Shown here one piece after another: positions 25,516 through 35,113 of a stretch of DNA of 64,000 nt (position 1 is the first letter of the stretch; the number at the start of each line of letters is the position of its first letter). The DNA is taken from contig NZ_AP018437.1 in NCBI RefSeq assembly GCF_003966975.1, forward strand, positions 1,550,001 through 1,614,000, given 5' to 3'. The position numbers and the translations under genes were made by a program. The notes below the pieces were generated by a model. It had not been told where the DNA came from, searched no databases, and saw nothing but the letters and a program-made list of their open reading frames with translations. This DNA is from Pelolinea submarina. GTDB lineage: Bacteria > Chloroflexota > Anaerolineae > Anaerolineales > Anaerolineaceae.

Positions 25516-26478
25516 TTAATCCACTCGATAATAAGGCGCGTTCAAAAACTCCACACTAACCATGCTGGGATTGATGCCCTGTTCCTCTAAATTCCTTACA
25601 ATGGTTTCATACATGACCATTTTGTCGTTGATGCTTTCCAGCTTTTGGCCGACAAACACATCCCAACCACGGGCGTCCGCCCAACCCAGACCGCGCTGTT
25701 TCTGGTAGAGCAGGGTGCTCTCGTTCGGCATCCAGGCATTCAATTGCAGCACGGCTACCAGCAAGTTGCTGTCGATGTGCTTGGTTTGCGCGAAGAACAT
25801 CAGATCGGATTGGCCGGGTTTCTTGATCGATTTATCCTGAATGATTTTGGTGCTGCCAAGTTCACGCAGATCCTCATCCACCTGGTATAACGGGAGCGCA
25901 TCCGCATCGATGGTCAACATTTCCGCCGCCTCACCGCGGGCCGGGATGAGATAGCCTTCCGTATCGACCCACATCAACCTATCCTTCATTTGCCAGGTAA
26001 ACATCGGCTGGCGTTCCACCGCAGTAATGGTCACTTTTGCGGGCAGTGAAACAGTCACCTGAATGTCGCGCAGCTCCGGATAACTGGCCGCGATGCTGTC
26101 GACAATCTCTTTAGGCTGAATAGCAAAAATGTGATCGCCGACGATGTTGAGACTACCCAATACCTCTTCTGGGCTAAGCCGCTGCAGGCCGCTGATCTCC
26201 ACGGTCGAAACACGATATTCCGGTGAACGGAATGCGGTCAAAACGAAATACGCGAGCGCAGCTACCATAGCAAAACTGAGCAGGCGCCAACCGGGTTTAA
26301 AACGACGTTTGACTGCTGAAACAGTCTCTTCCGTCCCTTTCAACCCTTTACGGCCGCTCGTTTGAAGAACAGGCGGGTCTATAGCCCGTCTGGCTGCCTG
26401 CCTGACGGAGCTTTGACTCTCCTGGTTCAATTTACGGCGAACCTGTTCGGAATGCCTGCGCGAACTGCGCTCTTTCAT
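25516..26478 (-). CDS. ftsQ: Cell division protein FtsQ/DivIB
   Basis: 320 residues. A basic cytoplasmic tail (1-62) precedes one membrane span (about 64-83), then a POTRA domain (about 88-160, VSTVEISGLQRLSPEEVLG) and the FtsQ-type beta domain. FtsQ links early and late division proteins in the divisome. The order ddl-ftsQ-ftsA-ftsZ is the classical one. Sequence conservation outside POTRA is low, so the call rests on topology and context as well as motif. Confidence 0.92.
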   Translation of the reverse strand: MKERSSRRHSEQVRRKLNQESQSSVRQAARRAIDPPVLQTSGRKGLKGTEETVSAVKRRFKPGWRLLSFAMVAALAYFVLTAFRSPEYRVSTVEISGLQRLSPEEVLGSLNIVGDHIFAIQPKEIVDSIAASYPELRDIQVTVSLPAKVTITAVERQPMFTWQMKDRLMWVDTEGYLIPARGEAAEMLTIDADALPLYQVDEDLRELGSTKIIQDKSIKKPGQSDLMFFAQTKHIDSNLLVAVLQLNAWMPNESTLLYQKQRGLGWADARGWDVFVGQKLESINDKMVMYETIVRNLEEQGINPSMVSVEFLNAPYYRVD

Positions 26479-26483
26479 GCTAC

Positions 26484-27596
26484 CTAGTCTCCAAAAGTCC
26501 TTTTACTTTTATTACGCTCCTGCTTCCGTTCGAGCGCCAAATCAATCAGTTTCTCAATCAACGCCGGATAGGTTAACCCGCCGGCATCCCATAACTTGGG
26601 ATACATGCTGATCGAAGTAAAGCCGGGAATGGTGTTGACCTCGTTGATATATAAATCGTTGGTATCCTTGTCGAGCAGGAAATCCACGCGGGCCATACCG
26701 GCACAGTCGATAGCTTTATAGGTTTTTACAGCTAATTCCCTGATCTTTTCAGTCAATTCGTCCGAAAGGGGCGCCGGGATGAATAAATTGGATTTGCCAT
26801 CCAGATACTTGGCGTTGTAGCTGTAAAACTCATCCGAAGGGACGATTTCACCCGGCAGGGAAGCTTGCGCGTCCTCGTTGCCCAATACGCTGACCTCGAT
26901 CTCGCGGGCGTTGATGCCGCGCTCAATCAAAATACGGCGGTCATAGCGGGCCGCTTCCAGGATGCCTTCGTACAAATCCGAGTGGTTTTTAACCTTGGTG
27001 ATGCCGACAGACGAGCCCAAATTGGCAGGTTTTACGAATAACGGATAATCTGCCACAGCTTCGGCGCGTTTTATGACGCTTTCAACGTTCGTTTCAATAT
27101 CGCGGCGCGTGCAGGTAATCCATTCGGTTACGGGGATACCATTGGCGCGCATCACGTCTTTGAAAACGGATTTGTCCATGCCAACCGAGGAACCCAGCAC
27201 TCCCGCGCCGACATACGCGACATCGGCCATCTCGAAGAAACCCTGAAGAGTACCGTCCTCGCCAAATGTGCCATGCAAGACCGGGAAAATGACGTCCAAT
27301 TCGGCTATGGGCGTGATAACTTCCGAGGCATTCTCGAAAGAGCGTTTATACAGGACTGTTTTGCCTGGTTCGGGCAGCAGAAAAACGCGGTGGAGACTCT
27401 GGGTGGAGCCTTTTTCAAGCGCTTCCAACACATGCTCGCCGGACCACCATAAGCCATTGTGATCGATGCCGATTTCGGTAACATTGAATTTCTCTCTATC
27501 CAATACTGAAAGCACTGAACGAGAGGACATCAGCGATACTTCGTGCTCACCGGATCGTCCCCCCAGGATAATGCCTAAATTTATTTTTTCTGTCAT
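26484..27596 (-). CDS. ddl: D-alanine--D-alanine ligase
   Basis: 370 residues from the ATG at 27596. This start is chosen because it forms an ATGA overlap with the murB stop, has GGCGGTG upstream and gives the normal N-terminus MTEKINLGIILGGRSGEHEVS; an upstream in-frame start would add 19 residues inside murB. The ATP-grasp fold is shown by GRSGEHEVS, VKPANLGSSVGI and INEVNTIPGFTSISMYP. It makes the D-Ala-D-Ala dipeptide that MurF adds to the peptidoglycan precursor. Confidence 0.96.
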   Translation of the reverse strand: MTEKINLGIILGGRSGEHEVSLMSSRSVLSVLDREKFNVTEIGIDHNGLWWSGEHVLEALEKGSTQSLHRVFLLPEPGKTVLYKRSFENASEVITPIAELDVIFPVLHGTFGEDGTLQGFFEMADVAYVGAGVLGSSVGMDKSVFKDVMRANGIPVTEWITCTRRDIETNVESVIKRAEAVADYPLFVKPANLGSSVGITKVKNHSDLYEGILEAARYDRRILIERGINAREIEVSVLGNEDAQASLPGEIVPSDEFYSYNAKYLDGKSNLFIPAPLSDELTEKIRELAVKTYKAIDCAGMARVDFLLDKDTNDLYINEVNTIPGFTSISMYPKLWDAGGLTYPALIEKLIDLALERKQERNKSKRTFGD

Positions 27597-28564
27597 TCTT
27601 TCACCGCCTTTGAAGCTTGTTGATTGCGTAAAAATTCCGGAACGAATTCCCAATCTCCGACCAACTCAATTTCGGGGATCAGCGTTACATTGAATTTCTT
27701 TTCGACCGATTCACGGGCCAAAACTAACAAGTCCAATATGTCTTGCGCTTTGGCGCCGCCTTCGTTGATGATAAAGTTGGCGTGTTTAGGGCTGATAATG
27801 GCTCCGCCGATCTTTGTGCCTTTAACTCCGGCGGCTTCAATCAACCGTCCGGCCTTGTCTTCCGGCGGGTTGCGGAATACGGAACCCATGCTGGGGCCGG
27901 GGGGCTGGGTACGCAGCCGGCGCTGCCGATAGCTTTCTACATTCGCCTTGATTTCCTGTGGGTCACCAGTGGTTACCTCGAACAGGGCAGAGAGGATGAT
28001 GGCTTCTTCCATATCGCGCTTGAATTTGCTGGCGCGGTAGGTATACTCCAACTGGTCGCAAGTCCAATCCGCGCGCCCGCTGGTTTTATGCAGTACATCG
28101 GCTTTGATCAGGCAGCGGCAGGTTTCTTTGCCGAAAGCACCGGCATTGCCGTAAACTGCGCCGCCTACTGTTCCGGGGATGGTGGCAGCCCATTCCATGC
28201 CGGCTAACCCGCGCATGATGAGCAGCCGTCCAACGTTACTCATTAAAGCACCCGATTCCGCCCAAACTGAGATTGGCATGGTGTGGGTGTTAATCTTGAT
28301 ATTGTGCGCGTGATTGATGACCACGATTCCGCGGATGCCTTTATCGCTGACCAGCAAGTTGGATCCACCGCCCAGTACCGTTGCGGGCGCGTCCATCTCC
28401 CATAACACTGAGATGTATTCGGCTAATTTATCAGCGGAATGCGCAATCAGCAATGCATCCGCAGGGCCGCCCACTTTCATGGTGGTGAAGTTGGCCATCT
28501 GCACGTTTTCCTGCAGAACACTGCCAAAACGAGCGCGTAATTTCTCAAGCATGGCTTCTTTCAT
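27593..28564 (-). CDS. murB: UDP-N-acetylenolpyruvoylglucosamine reductase MurB
   Basis: 323 residues. FAD-dependent reduction of the enolpyruvyl group to give UDP-MurNAc. The FAD-binding motif GGGSNLL is at 65-71, and PGPSMGSVFRNP near residue 225 supplies the catalytic Ser region. Length and the C-terminal GGAIISPKHANFIIN fit the type II enzymes. It starts six bases after the murC stop and overlaps ddl by four bases. Confidence 0.96.
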   Translation of the reverse strand: MKEAMLEKLRARFGSVLQENVQMANFTTMKVGGPADALLIAHSADKLAEYISVLWEMDAPATVLGGGSNLLVSDKGIRGIVVINHAHNIKINTHTMPISVWAESGALMSNVGRLLIMRGLAGMEWAATIPGTVGGAVYGNAGAFGKETCRCLIKADVLHKTSGRADWTCDQLEYTYRASKFKRDMEEAIILSALFEVTTGDPQEIKANVESYRQRRLRTQPPGPSMGSVFRNPPEDKAGRLIEAAGVKGTKIGGAIISPKHANFIINEGGAKAQDILDLLVLARESVEKKFNVTLIPEIELVGDWEFVPEFLRNQQASKAVKE

Positions 28565-28570
28565 TATGGT

Positions 28571-29950
28571 TTACGCGCCTCCTTTCAGGTAGGTAAGGAC
28601 ATCGCGGCTGATCTGGTCTGCATCTCCGGCAGAAAGCACCAAAAGCACGTCGCCGCTGCGCAGGTGTTCGCACAGATAAGCGGAGACATCCTTCAGTTCC
28701 GCGATTTGACGCGCGTCCGGATGCTGCATTAAATCCAGCACAGCTTGTGAAGAAAAATCCTGCGGTTTTTCACGTGAAGCATAAATTTCTGTAACGATAA
28801 CGTGATCGCAGTCATTGAAGGCGTCTTTGAACTCGTTGATTAGCTCGCGAGTGCGGCTGTAGGTATGCGGCTGCCAGACAGCCCAGATTTGGCTGTCTGG
28901 GTAGCGGCAGCGCGCCGCGGAAAGGGTGGAGCGGATCTCGGTGGGATGATGCGCATAGTCATCAATCACTGTGATTCCATTTACGACACCCTGAATGTCA
29001 AAACGGCGTCCGGTACCGGAAAATTCTCGTAAGGCATGAATGGCCGGTTCCAATGGAAAACCCGCCTCATACAGGGCGGCCAGCGCAGCGGCTGCGTCCA
29101 GGGCATTGTGGTTACCGGGAATACTCAATTGAATATCGGTGTAGCTGTTGACCACCAAACCTTCGTTTTGGATGTCCAGGTTGAAAGAGACTCCGCAGCC
29201 GGGATTGTGGTGAATAGCACTGACCCGATAGGTGTCTTCCATCTCAGTTCCGTAAGGCAGGGTGGTGACGGATTCGCGTACTTCCTGCATTAAACGTTGG
29301 GTGCCTGGATGGCTGCTGCAGGCGATTAGCTTGCCCTGCGGAACAATCAAAGCGCTGAGCTTATGGAAAGCCTGGTAGTACTCCTGCGGGGTGGGGTAGC
29401 AGTCGGGGTGGTCGTGTTCGATGTTGGTGACCACCAGAATATCCGGCCGCAGGCCCAGGAACATACCGTCGTACTCGTCCGCTTCAATCACAAAAAAGGC
29501 ACCTTTTCCGGCATGGGCGTTTTTATGCAAATTCTTCACCATGCCGCCAACCACGTAAGAAGGATCGGCGCCCAGAGCATTCAGGCACCAAGTGATCATT
29601 GCTGTAGTGGTTGTTTTTCCATGCGTACCGGCCACCGCGATGACTTTTTGCCCGGCGGTCAGTTCTTTGAGGAAATCCACACGTTTGAGCACAGGGATAC
29701 CGGCTTGCCGCGCGGCTGCGACTTCCACATTATTATCGGGTACAGCGGAGGAGCGGATAACGATATCCGCACCCTGTACATTTCCGGCTTTGTGTCCGAT
29801 CTGTACAGCCGCGCCCAGCGTCTGTAATTCTTCCGCCATGGGAGACAGCAGCAGATCAGAACCGCTGACCTGTTGACCTCTTTCCAACAGGATGCGGGCG
29901 ATGGGCGAAAGCCCGGTGCCGCCGATTCCGATAAAGTGATAGTGAGTCAT
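28571..29950 (-). CDS. murC: UDP-N-acetylmuramate--L-alanine ligase MurC
   Basis: 459 residues. It adds the first amino acid to UDP-MurNAc. GIGGTGLSPIA at 8-18 is the N-terminal Rossmann motif, GTHGKTTTT at 108-116 the ATP-binding loop, and DDYAHHPTEI the Mur-ligase C-domain signature. The start codon's first base is the last base of the upstream gene. Confidence 0.97.
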   Translation of the reverse strand: MTHYHFIGIGGTGLSPIARILLERGQQVSGSDLLLSPMAEELQTLGAAVQIGHKAGNVQGADIVIRSSAVPDNNVEVAAARQAGIPVLKRVDFLKELTAGQKVIAVAGTHGKTTTTAMITWCLNALGADPSYVVGGMVKNLHKNAHAGKGAFFVIEADEYDGMFLGLRPDILVVTNIEHDHPDCYPTPQEYYQAFHKLSALIVPQGKLIACSSHPGTQRLMQEVRESVTTLPYGTEMEDTYRVSAIHHNPGCGVSFNLDIQNEGLVVNSYTDIQLSIPGNHNALDAAAALAALYEAGFPLEPAIHALREFSGTGRRFDIQGVVNGITVIDDYAHHPTEIRSTLSAARCRYPDSQIWAVWQPHTYSRTRELINEFKDAFNDCDHVIVTEIYASREKPQDFSSQAVLDLMQHPDARQIAELKDVSAYLCEHLRSGDVLLVLSAGDADQISRDVLTYLKGGA

Positions 29951-30489
29951 CAGATAAACACCACCAGTACAAATATGAAAGCAATCGCTACCGCAAAATA
30001 AATTGCGGGCACACCCAGCCAGGCCGGCGGAAGCAGCGGGATGATCTTCAAAGCCGCTTCGCCTGCCGATGTTCCGGCAATAGGCGCTAAGACAAACGAG
30101 AAAGGATAGTTCGCTGCATGGATGAAATACCAGATGGAGCCGAAAATCATATAACCGTTCAAAGCACCGATGATCAAACCCAGGATGGTATCCTGCAGCC
30201 GGTCGCGCATAAAACGCTGGTTATCTGCCAACGCGGGCAGGTTGGGGGTTTGATAACCCGCGAAAACTATCACCGACAGCAAAATGCTGTTAAAAATTAC
30301 TTTGGATGTGGCGGGGTCGCTGTCGAAGAAGGTTGAAATCCCCGGCACATAAGTTTCAAAAACCGAAATGATAAATAATGCCAAAAATACACTGAAGGTA
30401 GCGACAGTTTCCTTGGCCCAACCGCGGATGGCACCGATCAGGGCGAAAATAAGCACAAAAAGGTAAAACAGGACGTTTAAACTGACCAT
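29950..30489 (-). CDS. CvpA-family membrane protein
   Basis: 179 residues with four hydrophobic segments and the N-terminal GAIRGWAKET-type sequence of CvpA/colicin V production proteins. CvpA members are inner-membrane proteins whose biochemical role is unsettled; links to envelope homeostasis are reported. Position is unusual: it lies between murG (13-base overlap) and murC (1-base overlap), so it is translated as part of the dcw operon. An envelope role is inferred from this context. Confidence 0.7.
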   Translation of the reverse strand: MVSLNVLFYLFVLIFALIGAIRGWAKETVATFSVFLALFIISVFETYVPGISTFFDSDPATSKVIFNSILLSVIVFAGYQTPNLPALADNQRFMRDRLQDTILGLIIGALNGYMIFGSIWYFIHAANYPFSFVLAPIAGTSAGEAALKIIPLLPPAWLGVPAIYFAVAIAFIFVLVVFI

Positions 30490-31586
30490 GTGGCTCCTCC
30501 CGAGGTGCGCTTTCCGACGGACAGGATCAACTCACCAATCCGCGCAGCGGAATCCGGCGCTGCCATTTGCTGCATGGCTGAACGCATACTACCCAATTTT
30601 TTGGGGTCATCTAGCACTGACTTGACCTGTTTTACCAGCATTTGATCCAGCTGATTGTCTTCCAATAAAATGGCTCCACCACCGTTTGAAAGGTATTCCG
30701 CGTTCTGGTGCTGGTAGCGCCAGGCGTACGGATAAGGCACCAGGATGGCCGGCAGTCCGAAATAGGGCAGTTCGCCCAGTGTCGAAGCGCCTGAACGGCA
30801 TACGACCAGATCCGCGGCAGCGAAAGCCGCGCCCATGTCATCGTGCAGGAAAGGATACGGGTGATAGTGCTTGACCAGGCTCGCATCCAATTCTTTCACT
30901 GAAGCCTGTACTTCTTCCCAGTTATCCTTGCCGCTGATGTGGATGATGTGCATATCCGGCAGCAGTTCGGGCAGGGCATTGAGCAGCGCCCGATTGATGG
31001 AACGAGCGCCTTTGCTGCCGCCAAAAACCAACAGCACTTTCTCTTTTTCCGGTAAATTGAAATGGCCGCGGGCCGCTTGCGGCTGCCATTGACTCATCTC
31101 TTTACGGACCGGGTAGCCGGTCACTTCGCTCTTGCCTTTGGGCAGGAATGCCAGCGAATCATCGCAGCTGGCGGCCACTTTTTCCGCGGAACGCAGAATG
31201 CTCTTCAACGCCAATCCGGGTTCAATATCCGGTACAAATACCACGGATGGAATCTTGCGGCCGGCCAATGCCACCGGAACACCCAGGTAACCGCCTGTGA
31301 AAAACAAGACCTGCGGTTGGAAGCGTGCGATGAGAGCGGAAGCCTGACGCCAGCCCTGGTAGAGCTGGGACAGGTTTCCGGGCAGTGCTTTCAGCCCCAC
31401 GCCGTGTAAACCGGCCGCGGGGATGGATTGGTAAGACAGTTTATAGCTCTTCAGCAAAGTCTCCTCCATTCCGCTTTGGCTGCCGATCCAAAGGACCTCA
31501 TCCACTTTATTTTCGAGCGCTTGAAGGACGGCGATTGCGGGGTACACTCCGCCACCCGTCATTCCTGCGCAAATTAACAACCGCAT
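30477..31586 (-). CDS. murG: UDP-GlcNAc:lipid-I N-acetylglucosaminyltransferase MurG
   Basis: 369 residues. It converts lipid I to lipid II at the inner face of the membrane. The N-terminal loop MTGGGVYPA (9-17) and the central LVFGGSKGARSINRAL are the two Gly-rich phosphate sites; LVVCRSGASTLGEL is the GT28 UDP-sugar site. The start at 31586 is needed for the first strand and loop, which forces an 80-base overlap with the end of ftsW. Confidence 0.96.
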   Translation of the reverse strand: MRLLICAGMTGGGVYPAIAVLQALENKVDEVLWIGSQSGMEETLLKSYKLSYQSIPAAGLHGVGLKALPGNLSQLYQGWRQASALIARFQPQVLFFTGGYLGVPVALAGRKIPSVVFVPDIEPGLALKSILRSAEKVAASCDDSLAFLPKGKSEVTGYPVRKEMSQWQPQAARGHFNLPEKEKVLLVFGGSKGARSINRALLNALPELLPDMHIIHISGKDNWEEVQASVKELDASLVKHYHPYPFLHDDMGAAFAAADLVVCRSGASTLGELPYFGLPAILVPYPYAWRYQHQNAEYLSNGGGAILLEDNQLDQMLVKQVKSVLDDPKKLGSMRSAMQQMAAPDSAARIGELILSVGKRTSGGATWSV

Positions 31587-32748
31587 TCAGGGTCTTCCCT
31601 TCTTCTTCGTTATTTTGGATGGCCGTCACGCGGCCAACGTTCAAGACAATACCGACGCCTGCTAAAACCATGGTCAGGTTGGAGCCGCCATAGCTGATGA
31701 AAGGCAGCGCGTTGCCCGCAAACGGCAGCAGGTTGACCAAAACACTCATATTAATGAATGCTTCCAGGAATATCCATACCGTGATACCTGAAGCCAATAA
31801 GCGTCCCAGCATATCCGGGGCGTTTTTCGCGATGGTCAAGCCGCGCCACAGGAAAATTACAAACAACAGAATGACCATAGTCGCGCCTAAAATTCCGGTT
31901 TCTTCCACAATAACGGAAAAGATGGAATCGGTGGGTGCTACCGGCAGGCCGGTAAATTTGGTGTTGGCCCGTCCAATGCCGACTCCAAACAGACCGCCGC
32001 GGACAATTGCTTCGAACGAACGCGTCAAGTGGTAAGAAGCAGTGGAGGGATCCTCAATACCGGCGATGAAGGTAGCAATGCGTTCCTTGCCGGTGTCGTA
32101 AAAGACCAGCAGCAGCGCGCCGGCCAGAACCGAGATGATAATGGCTGGAATGATCTGCCGGATCTCGCCGCCGCCCAGGTAAAACATGGTGCCGCCGATG
32201 ATGATGATGGTAATGGCTGCGCTCAAGTCCGGCTGGATCAGGATCAACGCGGCTGATGTACCCAGGATAAACGCCATCGGGATAATACCGAACTTCATGT
32301 CCTTGATGTAATCCTGCTTGCTGTGCAGCCAAAATGCCAGGTAGATGATGGTGACCAGTTTCGCCAGTTCGGAAGGTTGTACGGAACCGGATAACAAGCC
32401 TCTTTTGGCGCCCAGGCGAACCTCTTCCACGTAGAAAATAACCATCAATAACAGAATGAGGGTAAAGATCATCATGGGCACCACGAATTTCTTGATGCGG
32501 TGGTAATCGAAGTAAAAAGCAAAAATGGCCACTACTCCGCCAAGCAGCAAAAAGCGCACCTGACGTTCGAGCATGAAGGATGATTTTTCACCCATGACAG
32601 AAACCGAATACTGCCAGCTGGCCGAATAGAGCATCAACAGGCCAAATGAAAGCAATGCCACGATGGTGAAGAACATGGGCACATCCAAGCCTACATAGAG
32701 GGGCTTGCGGTTACGCTGTTGTTTTACTGCGACGGATTTACCGCTCAT
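31507..32748 (-). CDS. ftsW: Lipid II polymerase/flippase-type SEDS protein FtsW
   Basis: 413 residues from the ATG at 32748, which forms an ATGA overlap with the murD stop; an earlier in-frame start lies inside murD. About ten membrane spans, a SEDS-type QPSELAKL loop and FISYGGSNL near the end identify the SEDS family. FtsW polymerises septal glycan with its partner FtsI, encoded in the same cluster. The hydrophilic tail of roughly 40 residues after the last span is encoded partly in the overlap with murG. Confidence 0.95.
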   Translation of the reverse strand: MSGKSVAVKQQRNRKPLYVGLDVPMFFTIVALLSFGLLMLYSASWQYSVSVMGEKSSFMLERQVRFLLLGGVVAIFAFYFDYHRIKKFVVPMMIFTLILLLMVIFYVEEVRLGAKRGLLSGSVQPSELAKLVTIIYLAFWLHSKQDYIKDMKFGIIPMAFILGTSAALILIQPDLSAAITIIIIGGTMFYLGGGEIRQIIPAIIISVLAGALLLVFYDTGKERIATFIAGIEDPSTASYHLTRSFEAIVRGGLFGVGIGRANTKFTGLPVAPTDSIFSVIVEETGILGATMVILLFVIFLWRGLTIAKNAPDMLGRLLASGITVWIFLEAFINMSVLVNLLPFAGNALPFISYGGSNLTMVLAGVGIVLNVGRVTAIQNNEEEGKTLNAVVNLRRNDGWRSVPRNRRPSSARK

Positions 32749-34115
32749 GGAAGCTCCTTTACAATTTTGCGGAAACATTCCCCACGTTCCTCGAAGTCGC
32801 GAAACGCATCAAAGCTGGTCCCGCCCGGTGAGAGCAAGACGCATTCCCCCGGCATTGCCAACCGGTCGGCTTCCTGAACGGCGGATTGAAGGTCGTCAAC
32901 CTGGATGATTGCGTAATCCGCGCCGTTTTGCATCAAAGCATTCTTGATCAAGTCGCCGGCTTCACCAAACAGGATTACTTTTGGCTTGCGTTTGGCCAAC
33001 AATTCGGCTAATTCACCCCAGGGCAGGTCTTTATCGCGGCCGCCCAGGAGCAGAACCAATGGGGCGTTCATGGCGCGTACAGCAGCCATCACGCGTTCCG
33101 GCGCGGTAGCGATGGAATCGTTGTACCAACGCACGCCCGCGCGTTCGCGAACCAGTTCCAGACGGTGGGGCACACCCTTGACCGCGTCGATACCGTCGCG
33201 CATGGCTTTGGGGCTGAAGCCGGCCGCAAAAGATGCAGCGCAGGCTGCCAGCGCGTTAGCCAGGTTGTGACGACCGGTCAGGTGCAGAGAATCAAGCGGG
33301 ACCAGGGGGGTTAAGTTATCCTGCCACGTCACGACGATGTGGTCATCCTGAACGAAGCAGCCGTTTCCATATAAGGGCGGGTTGAAGCCGAAGGTCAATA
33401 AATTCCCGCGCACCTCGCCGGTCAAGCCCAGCGAACCGGGATCGTCGCGGTTAAGAATGGCGATATCGTCCACGTTTTGGTGCTGGAGGATGTGCGCCTT
33501 GGCGGCGGTGTAAGCCTCCATGGTCTTGTGGCGATCCAGATGGTTGGGGGTGATATTGAGTACCACCGCGATATGAGGGGAAACGTTCATTAATTCCAAC
33601 TGGAAACTGGAAAATTCAACTACAGCCCAATCTTCGGCCTGAATATTTTCCAGGTTCTCAATCAATGGGAATCCGATATTCCCGCCGACCCAGGCATTCC
33701 GCGGGGAAGTCAACTCAGCTTTGGCAATCTCACCGCATAAGGTTGTTGTGGTGGTCTTGCCGGCTGAACCGGTGATACCGATGACATTGGCCTTCACCGC
33801 TTGCATGAAAATCTGCGAATCGTTGCTCAGCTCAATATTGCGCCGCAGCGCTTCCTGAATAAGGGGAATTTCCAACGGCACGCCGCCGGAAATGCATACC
33901 AAATCGGTACCCTGCAAAAGCTCAAGCGGGTGGCTGCCGAAATGGTATGAAATGCCTTGTTTTTCCAGGTCGGGGATGATGGCGCTGAAACTTTCCTGAG
34001 GACGGCTATCATTCAGTAGGACTTTCGCTCCGTGCCCGGCAAGGAAACGTGAAGCAGCCAACCCTTGTCGGGCGGCTCCTATCACTAATACTTGTTTACC
34101 TTGCCAATTTTTCAT
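32745..34115 (-). CDS. murD: UDP-N-acetylmuramoylalanine--D-glutamate ligase MurD
   Basis: 456 residues from the ATG at 34115, two bases after the mraY stop. A 20-codon upstream extension would run into mraY and is rejected. The ATP loop GSAGKTTT is at 116-123, NITPNHLDRH is the central Mur-ligase motif, and LLLGGRDKDLPW is typical of MurD. It adds D-Glu to UDP-MurNAc-L-Ala. Confidence 0.96.
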   Translation of the reverse strand: MKNWQGKQVLVIGAARQGLAASRFLAGHGAKVLLNDSRPQESFSAIIPDLEKQGISYHFGSHPLELLQGTDLVCISGGVPLEIPLIQEALRRNIELSNDSQIFMQAVKANVIGITGSAGKTTTTTLCGEIAKAELTSPRNAWVGGNIGFPLIENLENIQAEDWAVVEFSSFQLELMNVSPHIAVVLNITPNHLDRHKTMEAYTAAKAHILQHQNVDDIAILNRDDPGSLGLTGEVRGNLLTFGFNPPLYGNGCFVQDDHIVVTWQDNLTPLVPLDSLHLTGRHNLANALAACAASFAAGFSPKAMRDGIDAVKGVPHRLELVRERAGVRWYNDSIATAPERVMAAVRAMNAPLVLLLGGRDKDLPWGELAELLAKRKPKVILFGEAGDLIKNALMQNGADYAIIQVDDLQSAVQEADRLAMPGECVLLSPGGTSFDAFRDFEERGECFRKIVKELP

Positions 34116-34117
34116 TC

Positions 34118-35113
34118 TTATCCTACAAAAGTAAATGCGATACCCAGCATGGCTGCGATCAGGCTGACCAGCCAAAAACGCTGCACGACCTGGGTTTCAC
34201 TCCAACCCAGTAATTCAAAATGATGATGCAGAGGCGCCATACGGAAAAACCGCTTGCCATGCGTTATCTTGAAATACAGAATTTGCACAACTACGCTGAT
34301 GGTTTCGGCTACCGGAATAATGGCGATGATAGGCAGGATTAACCACTGGCCGGTCATCAATGCCAGGGTTCCCAGCGTAGCTCCGATCGCCAGTGAACCG
34401 GTGTCGCCCATGAATAATTCCGCGGGATGAACGTTGAACCACAGGAAACCCAACAGGGCACCTACAATGGTGAAGCAGAAACGTCCTAAAAAGGCCTGAT
34501 GCTGGGTTAATGCGATGGCGCCGTAAGCCACAAAGGCCGTGGCGGAAACCAAACCGGCTAATCCGTCCAACCCATCGGTGAAATTAACCGCGTTTGAGAA
34601 CCCAACAATAATCACGGTCGCTATGGGAATGTACCAGACACCCAATTGCAGCGGTTCCGGATAACCCGGCCAATACAATTCAGGAACCTTGACAATATAT
34701 TTAAGCGCGAGAGCAGTTGCCAACCCCAACGCCACCTGGAAGAGGAACTTGGTGCGGGCGCGCATGCCCAGCCCACGGCGGCTGCCGCGGATACCTTCCC
34801 AGTCGTCCACCGCGCCCAGGATTCCAAAACCGACCATGACCAGCATGGGGATAAGTACGGATTGCCCCAGAATGTCAAAGCCCAGCAGGGTAGCGGCGTT
34901 CAACAGCACGGTGAGCAAAAGTACCGGTGCAATGATCATGAACCCGCCCATGGTGGGAGTGCCTAATTTTTCAATGTGCCTGTCAGGGCCTTCCTCGCGG
35001 ATGATTTTGCCAACTTTGAAATATTTCAATAAGCTAATCAGCGGCGAACCCCAGATGACAGTCATAATAAAAGCCAGCAGGCTGAGTGAAAGTGCCAAAG
35101 AGGTCTCTTTCAT
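34118..35113 (-). CDS. mraY: Phospho-N-acetylmuramoyl-pentapeptide transferase MraY
   Basis: 331 residues, about ten membrane spans. It transfers phospho-MurNAc-pentapeptide to undecaprenyl phosphate to give lipid I. Motifs seen: GTPTMGG near the N-terminus, AVDDWEGI with the Asp pair, NAVNFTDGLDGLAG, and the HHHFELLGWSE loop. It overlaps murF by four bases. Confidence 0.97.
   Translation of the reverse strand: MKETSLALSLSLLAFIMTVIWGSPLISLLKYFKVGKIIREEGPDRHIEKLGTPTMGGFMIIAPVLLLTVLLNAATLLGFDILGQSVLIPMLVMVGFGILGAVDDWEGIRGSRRGLGMRARTKFLFQVALGLATALALKYIVKVPELYWPGYPEPLQLGVWYIPIATVIIVGFSNAVNFTDGLDGLAGLVSATAFVAYGAIALTQHQAFLGRFCFTIVGALLGFLWFNVHPAELFMGDTGSLAIGATLGTLALMTGQWLILPIIAIIPVAETISVVVQILYFKITHGKRFFRMAPLHHHFELLGWSETQVVQRFWLVSLIAAMLGIAFTFVG

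Noticed and set aside
24914..25519. 201-codon open frame on the plus strand
   Set aside because: It is antisense to ftsA, with no motif or ribosome site.
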